Of a DNA stretch of 64,000 bases, positions 28,301 through 37,112 are shown in pieces. The stretch is taken from assembly GCA_017449925.1 (NCBI GenBank), contig JAFSYO010000083.1, positions 1 to 64,000 on the forward strand, read 5' to 3'. This DNA comes from Stomatobaculum sp. GTDB lineage: Bacteria; Bacillota_A; Clostridia; Lachnospirales; Lachnospiraceae. Position numbers and translations under genes: made by a program. Below the pieces are notes generated by a model. It saw nothing but the letters and a program-made list of their open reading frames with translations. It did not search any database and was not told where the DNA came from. Every line of letters begins with the position of its first letter. Position 1 is the stretch's first letter.

Positions 28301-29043
28301 CCCTGGAATTCCGACGCACTGACGGAACGCTTTTCAAGCTTCAGGAAGGTGCCGTCCGCCCGGACCGCAAGAGAGAAATAACCTTCCCGCGCTCTTACGA
28401 GGACGATGCGTCCTTCTTCGCTTCCTCCCGTGCAGACGATCTCGCAGCGGGCGGTCTCGTTCCGGACCAGCGCAGGCTTCTTCGCGCCTGCGGCGACCAG
28501 GAACTCTTCCATGGCGGAAGCCCGGTCCGGGCCCATACGAAAAGCGCCGTACAAAGAACGCAGTTTCAGGTCCTGCATGAACGGCGCGGAGACAAAATCC
28601 TTGTACTCAAAAATGCGAAGCGCCGAGTCAGGTTCGGCCTTCGCTATGAGCGCGAAATCTTCAATTGTTTTCAGGTTGGACAGGGTGCTGCCCGCTGCGC
28701 CGTCCGTCACGGTAAAAAGATACGGTACTGTACGTTCTCCCCCGTTGGTGACCAGCGAGAGTTTCCCTTCGATCCGGTCGCCGGCATTCAAGTGCCTGCC
28801 GTCCGCTTCCAGCGTGATCTGGTTGCGTCTCCCGCCGAAGGAACTTCTCAGCACTCTCACCCTGACGCTGTCGGACCAGGCGAGACCCTTCAGGTGAACA
28901 CTGTTCAGGCTTTCTGCCTGCAGCGGCACCTTCAGGACTTCTCCGCGCCGAAGCTCCATCGTGATCTGCTCCGGGGACACCGACAGGACCGGCTGTTCTT
29001 CATTCAGGACGCCTCTGGCAAGGCGGTTGATCTTCTCTCTCAT
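25378..29043 (-). CDS. Very large cytosolic protein of unknown function (DUF5717-like)
   Basis: This 1221-residue protein has no signal peptide, membrane segment or catalytic motif that I recognise. The first ~330 residues look beta-sandwich-like, with alternating hydrophobic strands and phrases such as GDRIEGKLSLVTNGGERTV. The remainder is helical and Leu/Glu/Arg-rich, like long TPR or HEAT-like repeat scaffolds. It resembles, from memory, the DUF5717 family found beside DUF5716. The start is ATG 29043 (MREKINRLARG), seven bases after GGAGAG; a GTG at 29058 is less likely. Two micro-duplications (21 bp near 28000, 18 bp near 25530) sit in linkers. It is the first gene of a probable operon with the actin-fold-like gene and valS. 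Confidence 0.62.
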   Translation of the reverse strand: MREKINRLARGVLNEEQPVLSVSPEQITMELRRGEVLKVPLQAESLNSVHLKGLAWSDSVRVRVLRSSFGGRRNQITLEADGRHLNAGDRIEGKLSLVTNGGERTVPYLFTVTDGAAGSTLSNLKTIEDFALIAKAEPDSALRIFEYKDFVSAPFMQDLKLRSLYGAFRMGPDRASAMEEFLVAAGAKKPALVRNETARCEIVCTGGSEEGRIVLVRAREGYFSLAVRADGTFLKLEKRSVSASEFQGSSCIFRFRIDPSRLHEGRNEGRISFYSQTTEFSVPVTVWRSEASSGASVRQKKTERKKHYADYVSLRARYELTGREDARLPELMIQELKTAGDALSAAGDDAGQKTELLLLEAEASMFAGKLDRCRELLESVGDEVRANRQRGMYEYLLYEAVRGMLPEREEKRESTMLLLRKYLEEAKMYAILPRYLYFRPELMKRDPASLKLFLHEEYLNGNRSPYLYAAFARLYEQYPDLISGLEEEELSVLRYSLSCGLPGKEAAAAYTKRASGLRNYTDLHCRLLAELYEKEPSSELLTAVCRSLIRRDQRTEAAHLWYLKGISADIRLTGLCEYVVYSMPKEQKTPLPRELLLYFAYDNRLDDRSRAALYENICRFRKKEQPLWEEYRKQLLPFTLEQLLKGRVNRHLAVLYREVLCREIIDHRLAAVLPAVLNARRIRTDSDAVRSVVMVSPQLREEEKYLLDKKTAYIPVQTEDAVFLFEDSYGNRFADVSWKQEQVCSMPELLEYCEELVPEGPWQILKRLNRIISRAETAAENRQAAAGTASGTRLPAEEIHTIISAIEDGRLSDSFTERLMSVLLKYPADSMSYLSSCPAERFLPDQRRELLKVMIDGGQLGRAWELMEEYLMEDCGTEYLKKLCSRIILEELFPENSMLLKLSAKVFREGGADAVILDYLCEHFNGGEDEMYRLLKTSTGSGCQTQDLVERLIGQMLFTGSTKRLKVLFARLREQKNVPEMTLRACITEFSAEYVLDDRDPGKDVFLYLETLAVAAADKNRIPVIYRLALIRYYSAQNTLEEQQKELAEQILPGLLDEGLSFPYYKNLAQFIPVPEEVLDKESVMFRGDRDRNYEIHMRILPGETEFRTEQLKNMYLDLFVRQEILFAGESWEYEIREAGSSEVLAEGSVGSAARNSARKGAADQSGIKDQSGADGVKQYSRFACLNNMTKSLERKDEKTLRAEMESFAAREDLAAELFRL

Positions 29044-29103
29044 TTTGCTGCTCTCCACGTATTAACCTAGTTTAACACACTTCCTGTTTGAAGAAAAGTT
29101 TAG

Positions 29104-29109
29104 TATAAT
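29104..29109 (+). promoter_or_regulatory. -10 box of the DUF4364 gene
   Basis: A perfect TATAAT places the RNA start near 29116, giving a leader of about 12 bases before ATG 29128. The -35 region (TTCCTG at 29081-29086, 17-bp spacing) is weak. Confidence 0.5.
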
Positions 29110-29127
29110 AGGCGCATGGAGGCGCCT

Positions 29128-29655
29128 ATGTTGTCTGAACCTATGACTCTTTATAAGCTTATGATCCTGTACATCCTGCGGCAGGTCAACTTTCCGCTGA
29201 CTGAAGACAGGATCACCGATTTTTTCCTTTCAAGAGAATACACCACCTACTTCACCCTGAAGCAGGCGCTGGCGGAGCTGATCGACGCCGAGCTGATCCG
29301 CTGCCACCAGGTGGCGAACACGACACGCTACACCATTACGCCGGAAGGGGCGGACACCTATCAGTTTTTCGGGAAGAAGATCACCCCCGAGATCCTGAAG
29401 GACATGGATGAATTCCTGAAGGAGAACCGTTTCCGCATCCGCAGCGAAGTCGGCGTCACTTCAGACTACTATCTTTCGGAAAGCGGCGACTACGTCATCC
29501 AGTGCGAAGTCAGCGAAGGCCACAACAAGGTCATCGCCCTCACCCTCTCCGCGCCCGATGAGACCCAGGCGGACATGATGTGCAGCCGCTGGAAGGATAA
29601 CAGCCAGGATATCTATGCCTACATCATGCGGAAGCTGCTGGGCGGCGGGACCTGA
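29128..29655 (+). CDS. DUF4364 family protein, winged-helix type
   Basis: This 175-residue protein begins MLSEPMTLYKLMILYILRQV. Residues ~5-75 look like a winged-helix fold, including LKQALAELIDAELIRC and a wing-like RYTITPEGADTYQFF; such proteins usually bind DNA. Residues ~90-170 form a second alpha/beta domain. It matches what I know of DUF4364, a small regulator-like family in Clostridia. ATG 29128 is preferred over 29116 because GGAGG lies five bases before it and the predicted RNA start falls at 29116. The ribosome site lies inside a small inverted repeat (AGGCGC-ATGGAG-GCGCCT), which could hinder initiation. It is divergent from the DUF5717-like gene. Confidence 0.85.
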   Translation: MLSEPMTLYKLMILYILRQVNFPLTEDRITDFFLSREYTTYFTLKQALAELIDAELIRCHQVANTTRYTITPEGADTYQFFGKKITPEILKDMDEFLKENRFRIRSEVGVTSDYYLSESGDYVIQCEVSEGHNKVIALTLSAPDETQADMMCSRWKDNSQDIYAYIMRKLLGGGT

Positions 29656-29684
29656 CACCTAACAGTGCCTGGCACCATAACAAA

Positions 29685-30362
29685 TCATTGCAAAAGTTCC
29701 TGTATGGCAGAGAAGATCTCTTCTCTGCCTTGTTTTGTCTCTGCGGAAAATGGGATCACGGGCTCGTTGTCAGCAAGGCCCAGCGTCTCCCGGATCAGTT
29801 TCTTCTGCTTCGCCGTCTGGCTTCGCTTAATCTTATCGAGCTTCGTCGCCACCACGATAGTGCGCAGGCCCTGGGCTTTGACCCACTCGTACATGAGGCA
29901 GTCATTGGCGGAGGGCTCGTGGCGGATATCCACCAGGAGGAACACCGCCCTGAGCTGCGTCGATTTGTGGAGATAGTTCTCGATCATCCTGCCCCAGGCC
30001 GCCTTCGCGGCCTGGCTTGCGTTCGCGTAGCCGTATCCCGGCAGGTCAACAAAATAAAGCATGCCGTTGATGCGGTAAAAATTGATGGTCTGAGTCTTGC
30101 CCGGCTGGGAAGAAGTCCTGGCCAGGGCGCGCCGGTTCACCAGGCCGTTCAGAAGGCTGGATTTGCCGACATTGGATTTGCCCGCAAAGGCGATCTCCGG
30201 CAGCGTTCCCTCCGGCAGGCTGCTGGTGACGCCCAGCACCTGGGCCAGCACCGCCTCCGTGATCTGCAGTGTCCCGTCCTCTTTGTAAAGAGGGCGCGGC
30301 ACCGCCGGCGGAACTTCAATGCCTTTCTTCCTCTCCCGCTGCTTTCCGTCCTTCTGTTCCAT
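29685..30362 (-). CDS. engB: Ribosome assembly GTPase EngB/YsxC
   Basis: This 225-residue GTPase helps build the 50S subunit. The G1 motif AGKSNVGKSSLL is near residues 61-72, the G2/G3 region includes GKTQTINFY and DLPGYGYA, and TKLDK is the G4 motif near 165. A ~35-residue charged N-terminal extension makes it slightly longer than usual. The ATG has AAAGGTAAG upstream. It follows lon by 19 bp at the end of the tig-clpP-clpX-lon-engB cluster, an order typical of Firmicutes. Confidence 0.96.
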   Translation of the reverse strand: MEQKDGKQRERKKGIEVPPAVPRPLYKEDGTLQITEAVLAQVLGVTSSLPEGTLPEIAFAGKSNVGKSSLLNGLVNRRALARTSSQPGKTQTINFYRINGMLYFVDLPGYGYANASQAAKAAWGRMIENYLHKSTQLRAVFLLVDIRHEPSANDCLMYEWVKAQGLRTIVVATKLDKIKRSQTAKQKKLIRETLGLADNEPVIPFSAETKQGREEIFSAIQELLQ

Positions 30363-30381
30363 ACTGACTTACCTTTCTTAT

Positions 30382-32691
30382 TTACACAAAAGCTTCTTGG
30401 AGCGCTTCTTCAAAGCGCTCGATAAAGACGATCTTCAGTCCGCTGGTGATCTCTTTCGACAGCTCCCCGATGTCCGGGCGGTTCGCCGCGGGCACCAGGA
30501 CCTTCTTCAGCTTCGCCATCCGAGCCGCCAGGATCTTCTCCTTCAGGCCGCCCACCGGGAGCACCCGCCCCCGGAGGGTGATCTCTCCGGTCATCGCCGT
30601 GTCGCAGCGCACTTTTACATTCGCCGCGGCGGAAAGAATGGCGACGGCCATGGCCGTGCCGGCGCTGGGGCCGTCCTTCGGCACCGCGCCTTCCGGGATG
30701 TGGAGGTGGATCTCATTCTTCTCGAAAAAGTCATCCGGGATCTTCCACTTCGGTCCGGCAGCTCTGACGCAGGACAGCGCGATGCGGGCGGATTCTTTCA
30801 TCACGTCCCCCATCTGTCCGGTCAGGATCAGGCCGCCCTTTCCGGGCATCACGTTCACCTCGATCTCCAGAGTATCGCCGCCCACTCTGGTCCAGGCGAG
30901 GCCCCTGACGATTCCTGCTTCATCCGTCTTCGCAGCGTCCTGGTAGTGCACCCGCTCTTTCCCGAGATACTTGGCCAGCTGCTTCTCCGTCACGACGATC
31001 TTCCGTTTTCTTCCCTTCAGGATCTCCCGGGCGCATTTGCGGTAGATGTCTCCGATGCGGCGTTCTGCGTTGCGGACGCCGGCTTCCCGGGTGTAGTTCC
31101 GGATCAGCCTCTGGAGCGCCTTCTCCGTGATCTCCACCTGGCCTTCCTTAATTCCGTTGGCCGCCGCCTGCTTCTTCAGCAGGTAGTCCTCGGCGATGTG
31201 CATCTTTTCGTTCTCCGTGTAGGAGTTGAGCTCTATCATCTCCATGCGGTCCAGGAGCGGGGCCGGAATGGTCTCCGTCGTGTTGGCCGTGGCGATAAAA
31301 AGGACTTTGGAGAGGTCGATGGGCAGCTCCACGTAGTGGTCGCGGAAGCGCACGTTCTGTTCACCGTCCAGCACCTCCAGAAGCGCGGAGGATGTCGCCC
31401 CGTGATACTCACTGGAGAGCTTATCCACCTCGTCGAGCAAAAGCAGCGGATTGGCCGTTCCCGCCTGCCTGAGGGCATCGACGATGCGACCCGGCATGGC
31501 GCCGACGTAGGTCTTCCGGTGGCCCCGGATCTCCGCTTCGTCCCGGACTCCGCCGAGGCTCATGCGCACATATCTGCGGTCCAGGGCGCGGGCGATGCTT
31601 TTCGCGATGGAGGTCTTGCCGGTGCCGGGCGGTCCCACGAGACACAGGATGGCGCCCTTCTGTTCCGGGTTCAGGATGCGCACGGCGAGGTACTCCACCA
31701 CGCGTTCCTTGACTTTTTCCAGGCCATAGTGGTCCTCTGCCAGGATCTGCTCTGCCTTTGCCAGGTCTTCGTTGTCCTTGGAACAGTGGTCCCAAGGCAG
31801 CTCCAGAAGCGTGTCCAGATACGTCCGGAGCACATTGCCCTCCTGGCTGCCGCCCGGCATCATCTTCAGTCTTGCAATCTCTTTCCGGATCTTGGTCTTA
31901 ACTTCATCCGACGCTTCCAGCTTGTCGCAGCGCGCCTCGTACTCCTCGGCGTCCGTCAGCGGCGCGTCGCCCCCCAGCTCCTCCTGGATCAGCTTCATCT
32001 GTTCCCGGAGCACATACTCTTTCTGGTTTTTGTTCATGTGATCCCGGAGCTTCTGCTGGAAATCAAGGCGGATCTCGCCGATCTCGATCTCCTTTGTCAG
32101 GGCGGCCGCCAGGGTTTCGTACAGTTCCTCGGCGGTGTCGCACTCTAAAAACTTCTGGCAGACAGTCCACTCCCAGGGAATATCTGCCGCAGTCCGCATC
32201 AGCAGACGGTTCACGTCCCGGATGCGCAGCAGCTGGTCCAGATACTTTTCCGAAAACTGGCGGTCTGTCTTTGCGTAATCCGAAAGCCTGCTCCGCATCA
32301 CCCGCAGCATCGCCTCCGCCACAGGAGAATCCGGGTCGGTCTCGATCAGTTCTTCCCGCTCCACTTCCGCGGTCAGCATATCCTTCTCCGGCCAGAGCAC
32401 CTTCAGCCGCGCCCGCCGTTTTCCTTCCACCATGGCGCGTCCCATGTCCTGGGGCAGCCTGGCCAGCTGGCGCACGCTGCAGAGAGTTCCGTATTCATAC
32501 AGCCCCTCCGCGCCGGGATGCACTTCCTCCGTATTCCTCTGGGCCACCAGAAACACTTCTTCGTTGCGGAGCATGGCCTCTTCCACCGCGGCCATGGATT
32601 TCTTTCTGCTGATCTCAAAATGATCCGTTTTTCCGGGAAGGATCACCTTTCCCCGCATCGCGACCAGGGGAACTCTTTTTTTCTCTCTCAT
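30382..32691 (-). CDS. lon: ATP-dependent protease Lon
   Basis: This 769-residue cytosolic AAA+ serine protease degrades damaged and regulatory proteins. The N-terminal LAN domain covers ~1-195, the Walker A motif GPPGTGKTS is near 355, and the protease domain carries the catalytic serine in DGPSAGTAM near 675 with the lysine about 43 residues later (GGLKEKILAA). The ATG has AGAGGGTGA upstream, inside a region with the palindrome CTTGAA-G-TTCAAG (32704-32716). A terminator hairpin just upstream (32725-32758) separates it from clpX, so lon may have its own promoter, though I could not identify one. Confidence 0.97.
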   Translation of the reverse strand: MREKKRVPLVAMRGKVILPGKTDHFEISRKKSMAAVEEAMLRNEEVFLVAQRNTEEVHPGAEGLYEYGTLCSVRQLARLPQDMGRAMVEGKRRARLKVLWPEKDMLTAEVEREELIETDPDSPVAEAMLRVMRSRLSDYAKTDRQFSEKYLDQLLRIRDVNRLLMRTAADIPWEWTVCQKFLECDTAEELYETLAAALTKEIEIGEIRLDFQQKLRDHMNKNQKEYVLREQMKLIQEELGGDAPLTDAEEYEARCDKLEASDEVKTKIRKEIARLKMMPGGSQEGNVLRTYLDTLLELPWDHCSKDNEDLAKAEQILAEDHYGLEKVKERVVEYLAVRILNPEQKGAILCLVGPPGTGKTSIAKSIARALDRRYVRMSLGGVRDEAEIRGHRKTYVGAMPGRIVDALRQAGTANPLLLLDEVDKLSSEYHGATSSALLEVLDGEQNVRFRDHYVELPIDLSKVLFIATANTTETIPAPLLDRMEMIELNSYTENEKMHIAEDYLLKKQAAANGIKEGQVEITEKALQRLIRNYTREAGVRNAERRIGDIYRKCAREILKGRKRKIVVTEKQLAKYLGKERVHYQDAAKTDEAGIVRGLAWTRVGGDTLEIEVNVMPGKGGLILTGQMGDVMKESARIALSCVRAAGPKWKIPDDFFEKNEIHLHIPEGAVPKDGPSAGTAMAVAILSAAANVKVRCDTAMTGEITLRGRVLPVGGLKEKILAARMAKLKKVLVPAANRPDIGELSKEITSGLKIVFIERFEEALQEAFV

Positions 32692-32724
32692 ATTCCATCA
32701 CCCTCTTGAAGTTCAAGAAAAGCG

Positions 32725-32758
32725 AAAAACCGGCCATGATAGCAATGTTCATGGCCGG
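32725..32758 (-). terminator. Terminator between clpX and lon
   Basis: CCGGCCATGA and TCATGGCCGG form a perfect 10-bp stem with a 9-base loop, followed by TTTTT on the minus strand, 36 bp after the clpX stop. Partial read-through would couple lon and engB to clpPX. Confidence 0.8.
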
Positions 32759-32793
32759 CAAGCTGTCTCTGCCTGTTTCATTTCCGCGAAGCA

Positions 32794-34083
32794 TTACGCG
32801 GTCTCACCGTTTCCGCCCGGCAAGCGGTGTCCGGCGGTCATCTTACCCACCGCCGTATCACGGCGTGTGATCTCCGGAGGCGCCTCCTTCAGGACGGCTT
32901 CCTTTGTGACGGTGCAGATGCCGATGCTGTCGTCCGAGGGGATCTCGTACATCATGTCCATCATCACATCTTCCATTATGGAGCGCAAACCTCTGGCACC
33001 GGTTTTCCTTTCCACTGCCAGATGCGCGATCTCATGGATCGCCTCGTCCGTGAACTCCAGCTTCACGCCATCGATCTCGAACAGGGACTGATACTGTTTC
33101 GTCAGCGCGTTCTTCGGCTCCGTCAGGATCCGCACCAGTGAATCCTCGTCCAGAAGATCCAGGGACACTGTGACCGGCACACGTCCGACGAACTCGGGGA
33201 TCAGTCCGAATTTCACCAGATCCTGGGGCATCACCTGCCGGAACAGTTCGTCGATCCCGCGGGTATTCTTTTCCACCACTTCGGAATTGAAGCCGATCCC
33301 GCCGCTGCCCAGGCGCTTCTCCACAATCCTTTCCAGACCGTCGAAGGCGCCGCCGCAAATGAACAGGATATTGGTGGTGTTGATCTGGATCAGCTCCTGG
33401 TGCGGGTGCTTTCTGCCGCCCTGGGGCGGCACGCTGGCCTGGGTCCCTTCCAGGATCTTCAGCAGCGCCTGCTGCACGCCTTCACCGGAGACGTCTCTGG
33501 TAATGGAGACATTCTCGGATTTTTTCGTGATCTTATCGATCTCATCAATGTAGATGATACCGTACTCCGCGCGTTTCACATCATCGTCCGCGGCCTGGAT
33601 CAGCTTCAGGAGGATGTTCTCCACGTCTTCGCCCACATAGCCCGCTTCCGTCAGCGTGGTGGCGTCCGCGATGGCGAAGGGCACATTCAGGAGACGCGCC
33701 AGCGTCTGGGCGAGGTAGGTCTTTCCGGAGCCGGTGGGGCCCAGCATCAGAATGTTCGATTTCTGGATCTCCACTTCGCGGTTCCGTTTGGAGGTGATGC
33801 GCTTATAGTGGTTGTATACTGCGACGGAGAGCGCCTTCTTGGCCGCGTTCTGTCCGATAACATACTCGTCCAGGAACTCCTTGATCTCCTTCGGTTTCAG
33901 GAGGTTGATGCCGGCAAGCTCCTGCTCTCCCTCCTCCGCGAACTCCTCGTCCAGGATGTCCGCACAGAGATCCACGCACTCATCGCAGATATATACATTT
34001 CCCGGTCCCGAAAGAAGTTTGCGCACCTGATTCTGCGGCTTCCCGCAGAAGGAGCAGCAGATTCGGTCTTCTCTTTTGGCCAT
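32794..34083 (-). CDS. clpX: ClpXP protease unfoldase subunit ClpX
   Basis: This 429-residue AAA+ unfoldase feeds substrates to ClpP. The N-terminal zinc-binding domain has CSFCGK and CDECVDLC, the Walker A motif GPTGSGKT is near residue 115, and [10 protein letters not shown] is the Walker B motif. The ClpP-docking IGF-type loop appears as GGIGFNSEV. The ATG lies 12 bp after clpP in the same operon. Confidence 0.97.
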   Translation of the reverse strand: MAKREDRICCSFCGKPQNQVRKLLSGPGNVYICDECVDLCADILDEEFAEEGEQELAGINLLKPKEIKEFLDEYVIGQNAAKKALSVAVYNHYKRITSKRNREVEIQKSNILMLGPTGSGKTYLAQTLARLLNVPFAIADATTLTEAGYVGEDVENILLKLIQAADDDVKRAEYGIIYIDEIDKITKKSENVSITRDVSGEGVQQALLKILEGTQASVPPQGGRKHPHQELIQINTTNILFICGGAFDGLERIVEKRLGSGGIGFNSEVVEKNTRGIDELFRQVMPQDLVKFGLIPEFVGRVPVTVSLDLLDEDSLVRILTEPKNALTKQYQSLFEIDGVKLEFTDEAIHEIAHLAVERKTGARGLRSIMEDVMMDMMYEIPSDDSIGICTVTKEAVLKEAPPEITRRDTAVGKMTAGHRLPGGNGETA

Positions 34084-34095
34084 TTATTCCTCCCG

Positions 34096-34677
34096 TCAGT
34101 GATGCCGGATCACTTCATCAATAATACCGTACGCTTTGGCTTCTTCCGCCGTCATGTAGTTGTCGCGTTCGGTATCGCGCTCGATCACTTCCAGAGGCTG
34201 GCCGGTATTCTCAGCGAGGATCTCGTTGAGTTTCTTCTTTGTCTTCAGGATCTGGTCCGCCACGATACGGATGTCCGTGGCCTGTCCCTGGGCGCCGCCG
34301 GAGGGCTGGTGGATCATGATCTCGGCGTTCGGCAGGGCAAAACGCTTGCCTTTCGTTCCGCCGGAAAGAAGGAAAGCACCCATGCTCGCCGCCATGCCGA
34401 TGCAGATGGTGGAGACGTCGCACTTCACATACTGCATCGTGTCATAGATCGCCATACCCGCGGTCACACTGCCGCCCGGGCTGTTGATATAAAGGTTGAT
34501 GTCCTTCGTCGGGTCCTCCGACTCCAGGAACAGGAGCTGCGCCACCACCAGGCCGGCGCTGATATCGTTCACATCCTCATCGAGGAAGATGATCCGCTCC
34601 TTTAAAAGTCTTGAGAATATGTCGTAGCTTCTTTCGCCCCGGCTGTTCTCCTCAACAACAATTGGCACTAAACCCAT
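34096..34677 (-). CDS. clpP: ClpP protease subunit
   Basis: This 193-residue serine protease forms the tetradecameric chamber of ClpXP. The catalytic triad is visible as S98 (GMAASMGAF), H123 (MIHQP) and D172 (TERDNYM). The processing region at the N-terminus is short. It lies 49 bp after tig and 12 bp before clpX, in a single operon. Confidence 0.98.
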   Translation of the reverse strand: MGLVPIVVEENSRGERSYDIFSRLLKERIIFLDEDVNDISAGLVVAQLLFLESEDPTKDINLYINSPGGSVTAGMAIYDTMQYVKCDVSTICIGMAASMGAFLLSGGTKGKRFALPNAEIMIHQPSGGAQGQATDIRIVADQILKTKKKLNEILAENTGQPLEVIERDTERDNYMTAEEAKAYGIIDEVIRHH

Positions 34678-34726
34678 TTAGTATGATCTCCTTCCGCGCA
34701 CCGCGCACATAAGGCCAGGGAAGCCG

Positions 34727-36013
34727 TCAGATCAGCTTCGCCTCTGCCACGAGGAAGTCCACCGCCTCCTGGACCTTCAGATCCATGGTGATGTTCTCCT
34801 TCTCGGCATCGCCAAGATACTCTTTCATCTTCTCCAGATCGACCTTGTAAGCATCCGCCATCTTCTTGATCTCGGCGTCCACCGCCTCATCGCTGACCTG
34901 GATGTTCTCAGTCATCGCAATCTCCTCCAGCACCAGACGGGTCTTCAGGTTGCGCTCCGCCTGCGGACGGAACTGCTCTTTCAGCTTGTCCATGGTCATG
35001 CCGGTGTACTGCATGTACTGATCCAGCGCCAGGCCCTGCATCTGCATTCTTCTGGCGTAGTCGTCGATCATCTGCTCAGTCTGCATTTCGATCATGGGAG
35101 CCGGGATGTCGATCTGGGCGTTCTCGCAGACCTTCGCGATAACATTGTTCTCGTTCTGGGCAGCTGCGGTCTTCATCTTCGCCTCTTCCAGCTTCTTCCT
35201 GAGGTCGGCCTTGTACTCCTCCAGGGTCTCGAACTCGGAGACTTCGCTGGCGAACTCGTCGTTCAGCTCCGGAAGCTCTTTTCTCTGGACCTCCAGCAGG
35301 TCGCACTGGAAGACTGCCGGCTCGCCTGCAAGATCCTTCGCATGGTAGGTCTCCGGGAAGGTGACGTTCACTTCGAAGGAGTCACCGGTCTTGTGGCCGA
35401 CGATCTGATCCTCAAAGCCCTCGATGAAGTTGCCGGTGCCAAGGACCAGAGGATAGTTCTCGCCCTTGCCGCCTTCAAATGCCACGCCGTCCATCTTGCC
35501 GTCGAAGTTGATCTTCACAGTGTCGCCGTTCTCAGCCGGTCTGTCCTCGACAGTGACCAGACGGGAGTTCTTGTCCTGCTCCTTCGCGATGGCGTCTTCG
35601 ATATCAGCCTCGGTGACTTCCATGTCGGCCTTCTCGACCTCAATGCCCTTGTACTCGCCCAGGGTCACTTCCGGACGCAGTGCGACAGTACCGGTATAGA
35701 CCAGGTCCTTGCCGCCGCCGACTTCCTGGACGTCGATCTCCGGTCTGGAGACGATCTCAAGGCCGCTTTCCTTGCTGGCCTCGGGCCAGGTCTTGTTGAT
35801 GCAGCTGTTCACGGCGCCCTCGTAGAATACGCCCTCTCCGTAGATCTTCTCGATCATATGCTGGGGAGCACGTCCCTTGCGGAATCCGGGGAGCTGAAAT
35901 TTTCCCTTGTCCTTGTTATATGTTTCCTTGACAGCCTTGCGGAACTCCTCGTTCGGGACAGTAACCGTAATGACCGCCATGTTTTTTTCTTTTTTCTCCA
36001 CCTTGAATTCCAT
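34727..36013 (-). CDS. tig: Trigger factor chaperone
   Basis: This 428-residue ribosome-bound chaperone folds nascent chains. The ribosome-binding signature GFRKGRAPQHMIEKIYG is near residues 43-60, a FKBP-type prolyl isomerase domain covers about 155-240, and the remainder is the helical arm region. The ATG has an AGGAGGA site. The first gene of tig-clpP-clpX-(lon-engB), it has a well-formed promoter at 36106-36134. A weak hairpin with a T5 tail (36061-36083) lies in its leader. Confidence 0.97.
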   Translation of the reverse strand: MEFKVEKKEKNMAVITVTVPNEEFRKAVKETYNKDKGKFQLPGFRKGRAPQHMIEKIYGEGVFYEGAVNSCINKTWPEASKESGLEIVSRPEIDVQEVGGGKDLVYTGTVALRPEVTLGEYKGIEVEKADMEVTEADIEDAIAKEQDKNSRLVTVEDRPAENGDTVKINFDGKMDGVAFEGGKGENYPLVLGTGNFIEGFEDQIVGHKTGDSFEVNVTFPETYHAKDLAGEPAVFQCDLLEVQRKELPELNDEFASEVSEFETLEEYKADLRKKLEEAKMKTAAAQNENNVIAKVCENAQIDIPAPMIEMQTEQMIDDYARRMQMQGLALDQYMQYTGMTMDKLKEQFRPQAERNLKTRLVLEEIAMTENIQVSDEAVDAEIKKMADAYKVDLEKMKEYLGDAEKENITMDLKVQEAVDFLVAEAKLI

Positions 36014-36105
36014 TGCAATATCCTCCTGCAGATCGTTTCTGAATTCTGTATCTTTTCCTGAAAAAGGGCATAGTTAACCCTTTATAGAGACACACTCAGG
36101 ATGGT

Positions 36106-36134
36106 ATTATAGCATAGTGGAATCAAGGCTTCAA
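36106..36134 (-). promoter_or_regulatory. Promoter of the tig-clpPX operon
   Basis: TTGAAG (36129-36134) and a perfect TATAAT (36106-36111) are 17 bp apart on the minus strand, giving a leader of about 85 bases. No CIRCE element or CtsR heptad repeat is visible. Confidence 0.8.
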
Positions 36135-36172
36135 GCGGAATTGATGCCGCGGGACGGGAGAAAGGAGACAGT

Positions 36173-36640
36173 ATGGAAATTGAGAGGAAGTTCGTGCCTG
36201 AGGCGGTGCCGGGGGATCTGGACAGGTTCCTGGCGGTGAAAATGGTGCAGGGATATCTCTGCACGGATCCGGTGGTGCGGGTCCGTCAGGAGAACGATAA
36301 ATATGTGATGACTTACAAGGGCGCGGGGCTGATGGCCCACGAGGAATACAACCTGCCACTGACAGAAGAAGCTTTCCTGCATCTTCTTCCGAAGTGCGAC
36401 GGGAGGATCCTGCAGAAGACCCGCTATAAGATGCCGGTGGAGGGATATCCGACCCTTACGGCGGAGCTGGATCTGTTTTCCGGCGAACTGGAGGGGCTGG
36501 TCATTCTGGAGGTGGAGTTTCCTTCCTTGGAGGAGGCAGTCTCCTTCGTTCCTCCTGCCTGGTACGGCAAGGACGTGACGGAGGATCCCGCTTATCACAA
36601 CAGCGCCATCAGCCGCGGAGCTGATCCGCGCAGGAAATGA
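36173..36640 (+). CDS. CYTH-domain triphosphatase-like protein
   Basis: This 155-residue protein has the CYTH signature EIERKF at residues 2-7, followed by basic residues lining the tunnel (VVRVRQ, TYKGAG, KTRYKM) and acidic metal ligands (TAELDLFSG, ILEVEF). Family members hydrolyse inorganic or nucleotide triphosphates using divalent metal; the substrate here is unknown. The length fits the simple bacterial form without a CHAD domain. The ATG has GAAAGGAGA upstream. The gene is divergent from tig and shares the intergenic region with its promoter. Confidence 0.9.
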   Translation: MEIERKFVPEAVPGDLDRFLAVKMVQGYLCTDPVVRVRQENDKYVMTYKGAGLMAHEEYNLPLTEEAFLHLLPKCDGRILQKTRYKMPVEGYPTLTAELDLFSGELEGLVILEVEFPSLEEAVSFVPPAWYGKDVTEDPAYHNSAISRGADPRRK

Positions 36641-36751
36641 AACTTGGAGGATGCTGTTCTCGGCTTGACTTTCTTACTTCTCTGTTCCTGACTTGAGTAT
36701 TTGATTTTCTGTCCCTGGTTTACTGTTTTTATCGTTTGTTTTTTGCTGTTT

Positions 36752-36922
36752 GGGTGTATATCGTTAGCTCCTTCAGTGCACTCCCCCGGCTCCAGCTCAG
36801 GTAACTACTCAGCGGCCTGTTTCTTACAGGCTGTGGGGGCATAAAGCCCAAGTCCCCAGCTGCACTCCCTCATATGGTCGATTGACGAGGGAGTGCTTCT
36901 GAGGACTTTTGCGTATACACCC
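36752..36922. other. Candidate structured RNA or repeat element, three stems
   Basis: A closing stem GGGTGTATA/TATACACCC (36752-36760 with 36914-36922) encloses three others: CCCCC/GGGGG (36783-36787 with 36835-36839), GCCTGT/ACAGGC with a 5-base loop (36815-36831), and the 10-bp GCACTCCCTC/GAGGGAGTGC (36862-36896). A second GCACTCCCCC at 36778-36787 could pair with the same GAGGGAGTGC arm, allowing two exclusive folds. The strand is not known. Confidence 0.5.
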
Positions 36923-37112
36923 AGCACGCCAGTGAAAACGCCAGTTCCAGGCCTGAAAAGCTTGATATTTGATGAAATGCAGGCTCTGGTGATGGAGTGC
37001 ATTTAAGGACTTGCCTGATATAGCCCCAGATGCCATAGTCCCAGATGATATAGCCCCGGACCGGCGTAAAATGGTCAACCCGCGACAAAAACCCGCAGCA
37101 AAAAGCCTCAAC

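Noticed and set aside
30319..32148. 609-codon plus-strand frame opposite lon
   Set aside because: Antisense shadow; composition and lack of domains do not support a protein.
36014..36172. CIRCE or CtsR heat-shock operator before tig/clpP
   Set aside because: Neither the GAGTGCTAA-type inverted repeat nor GGTCAAA heptads are present.
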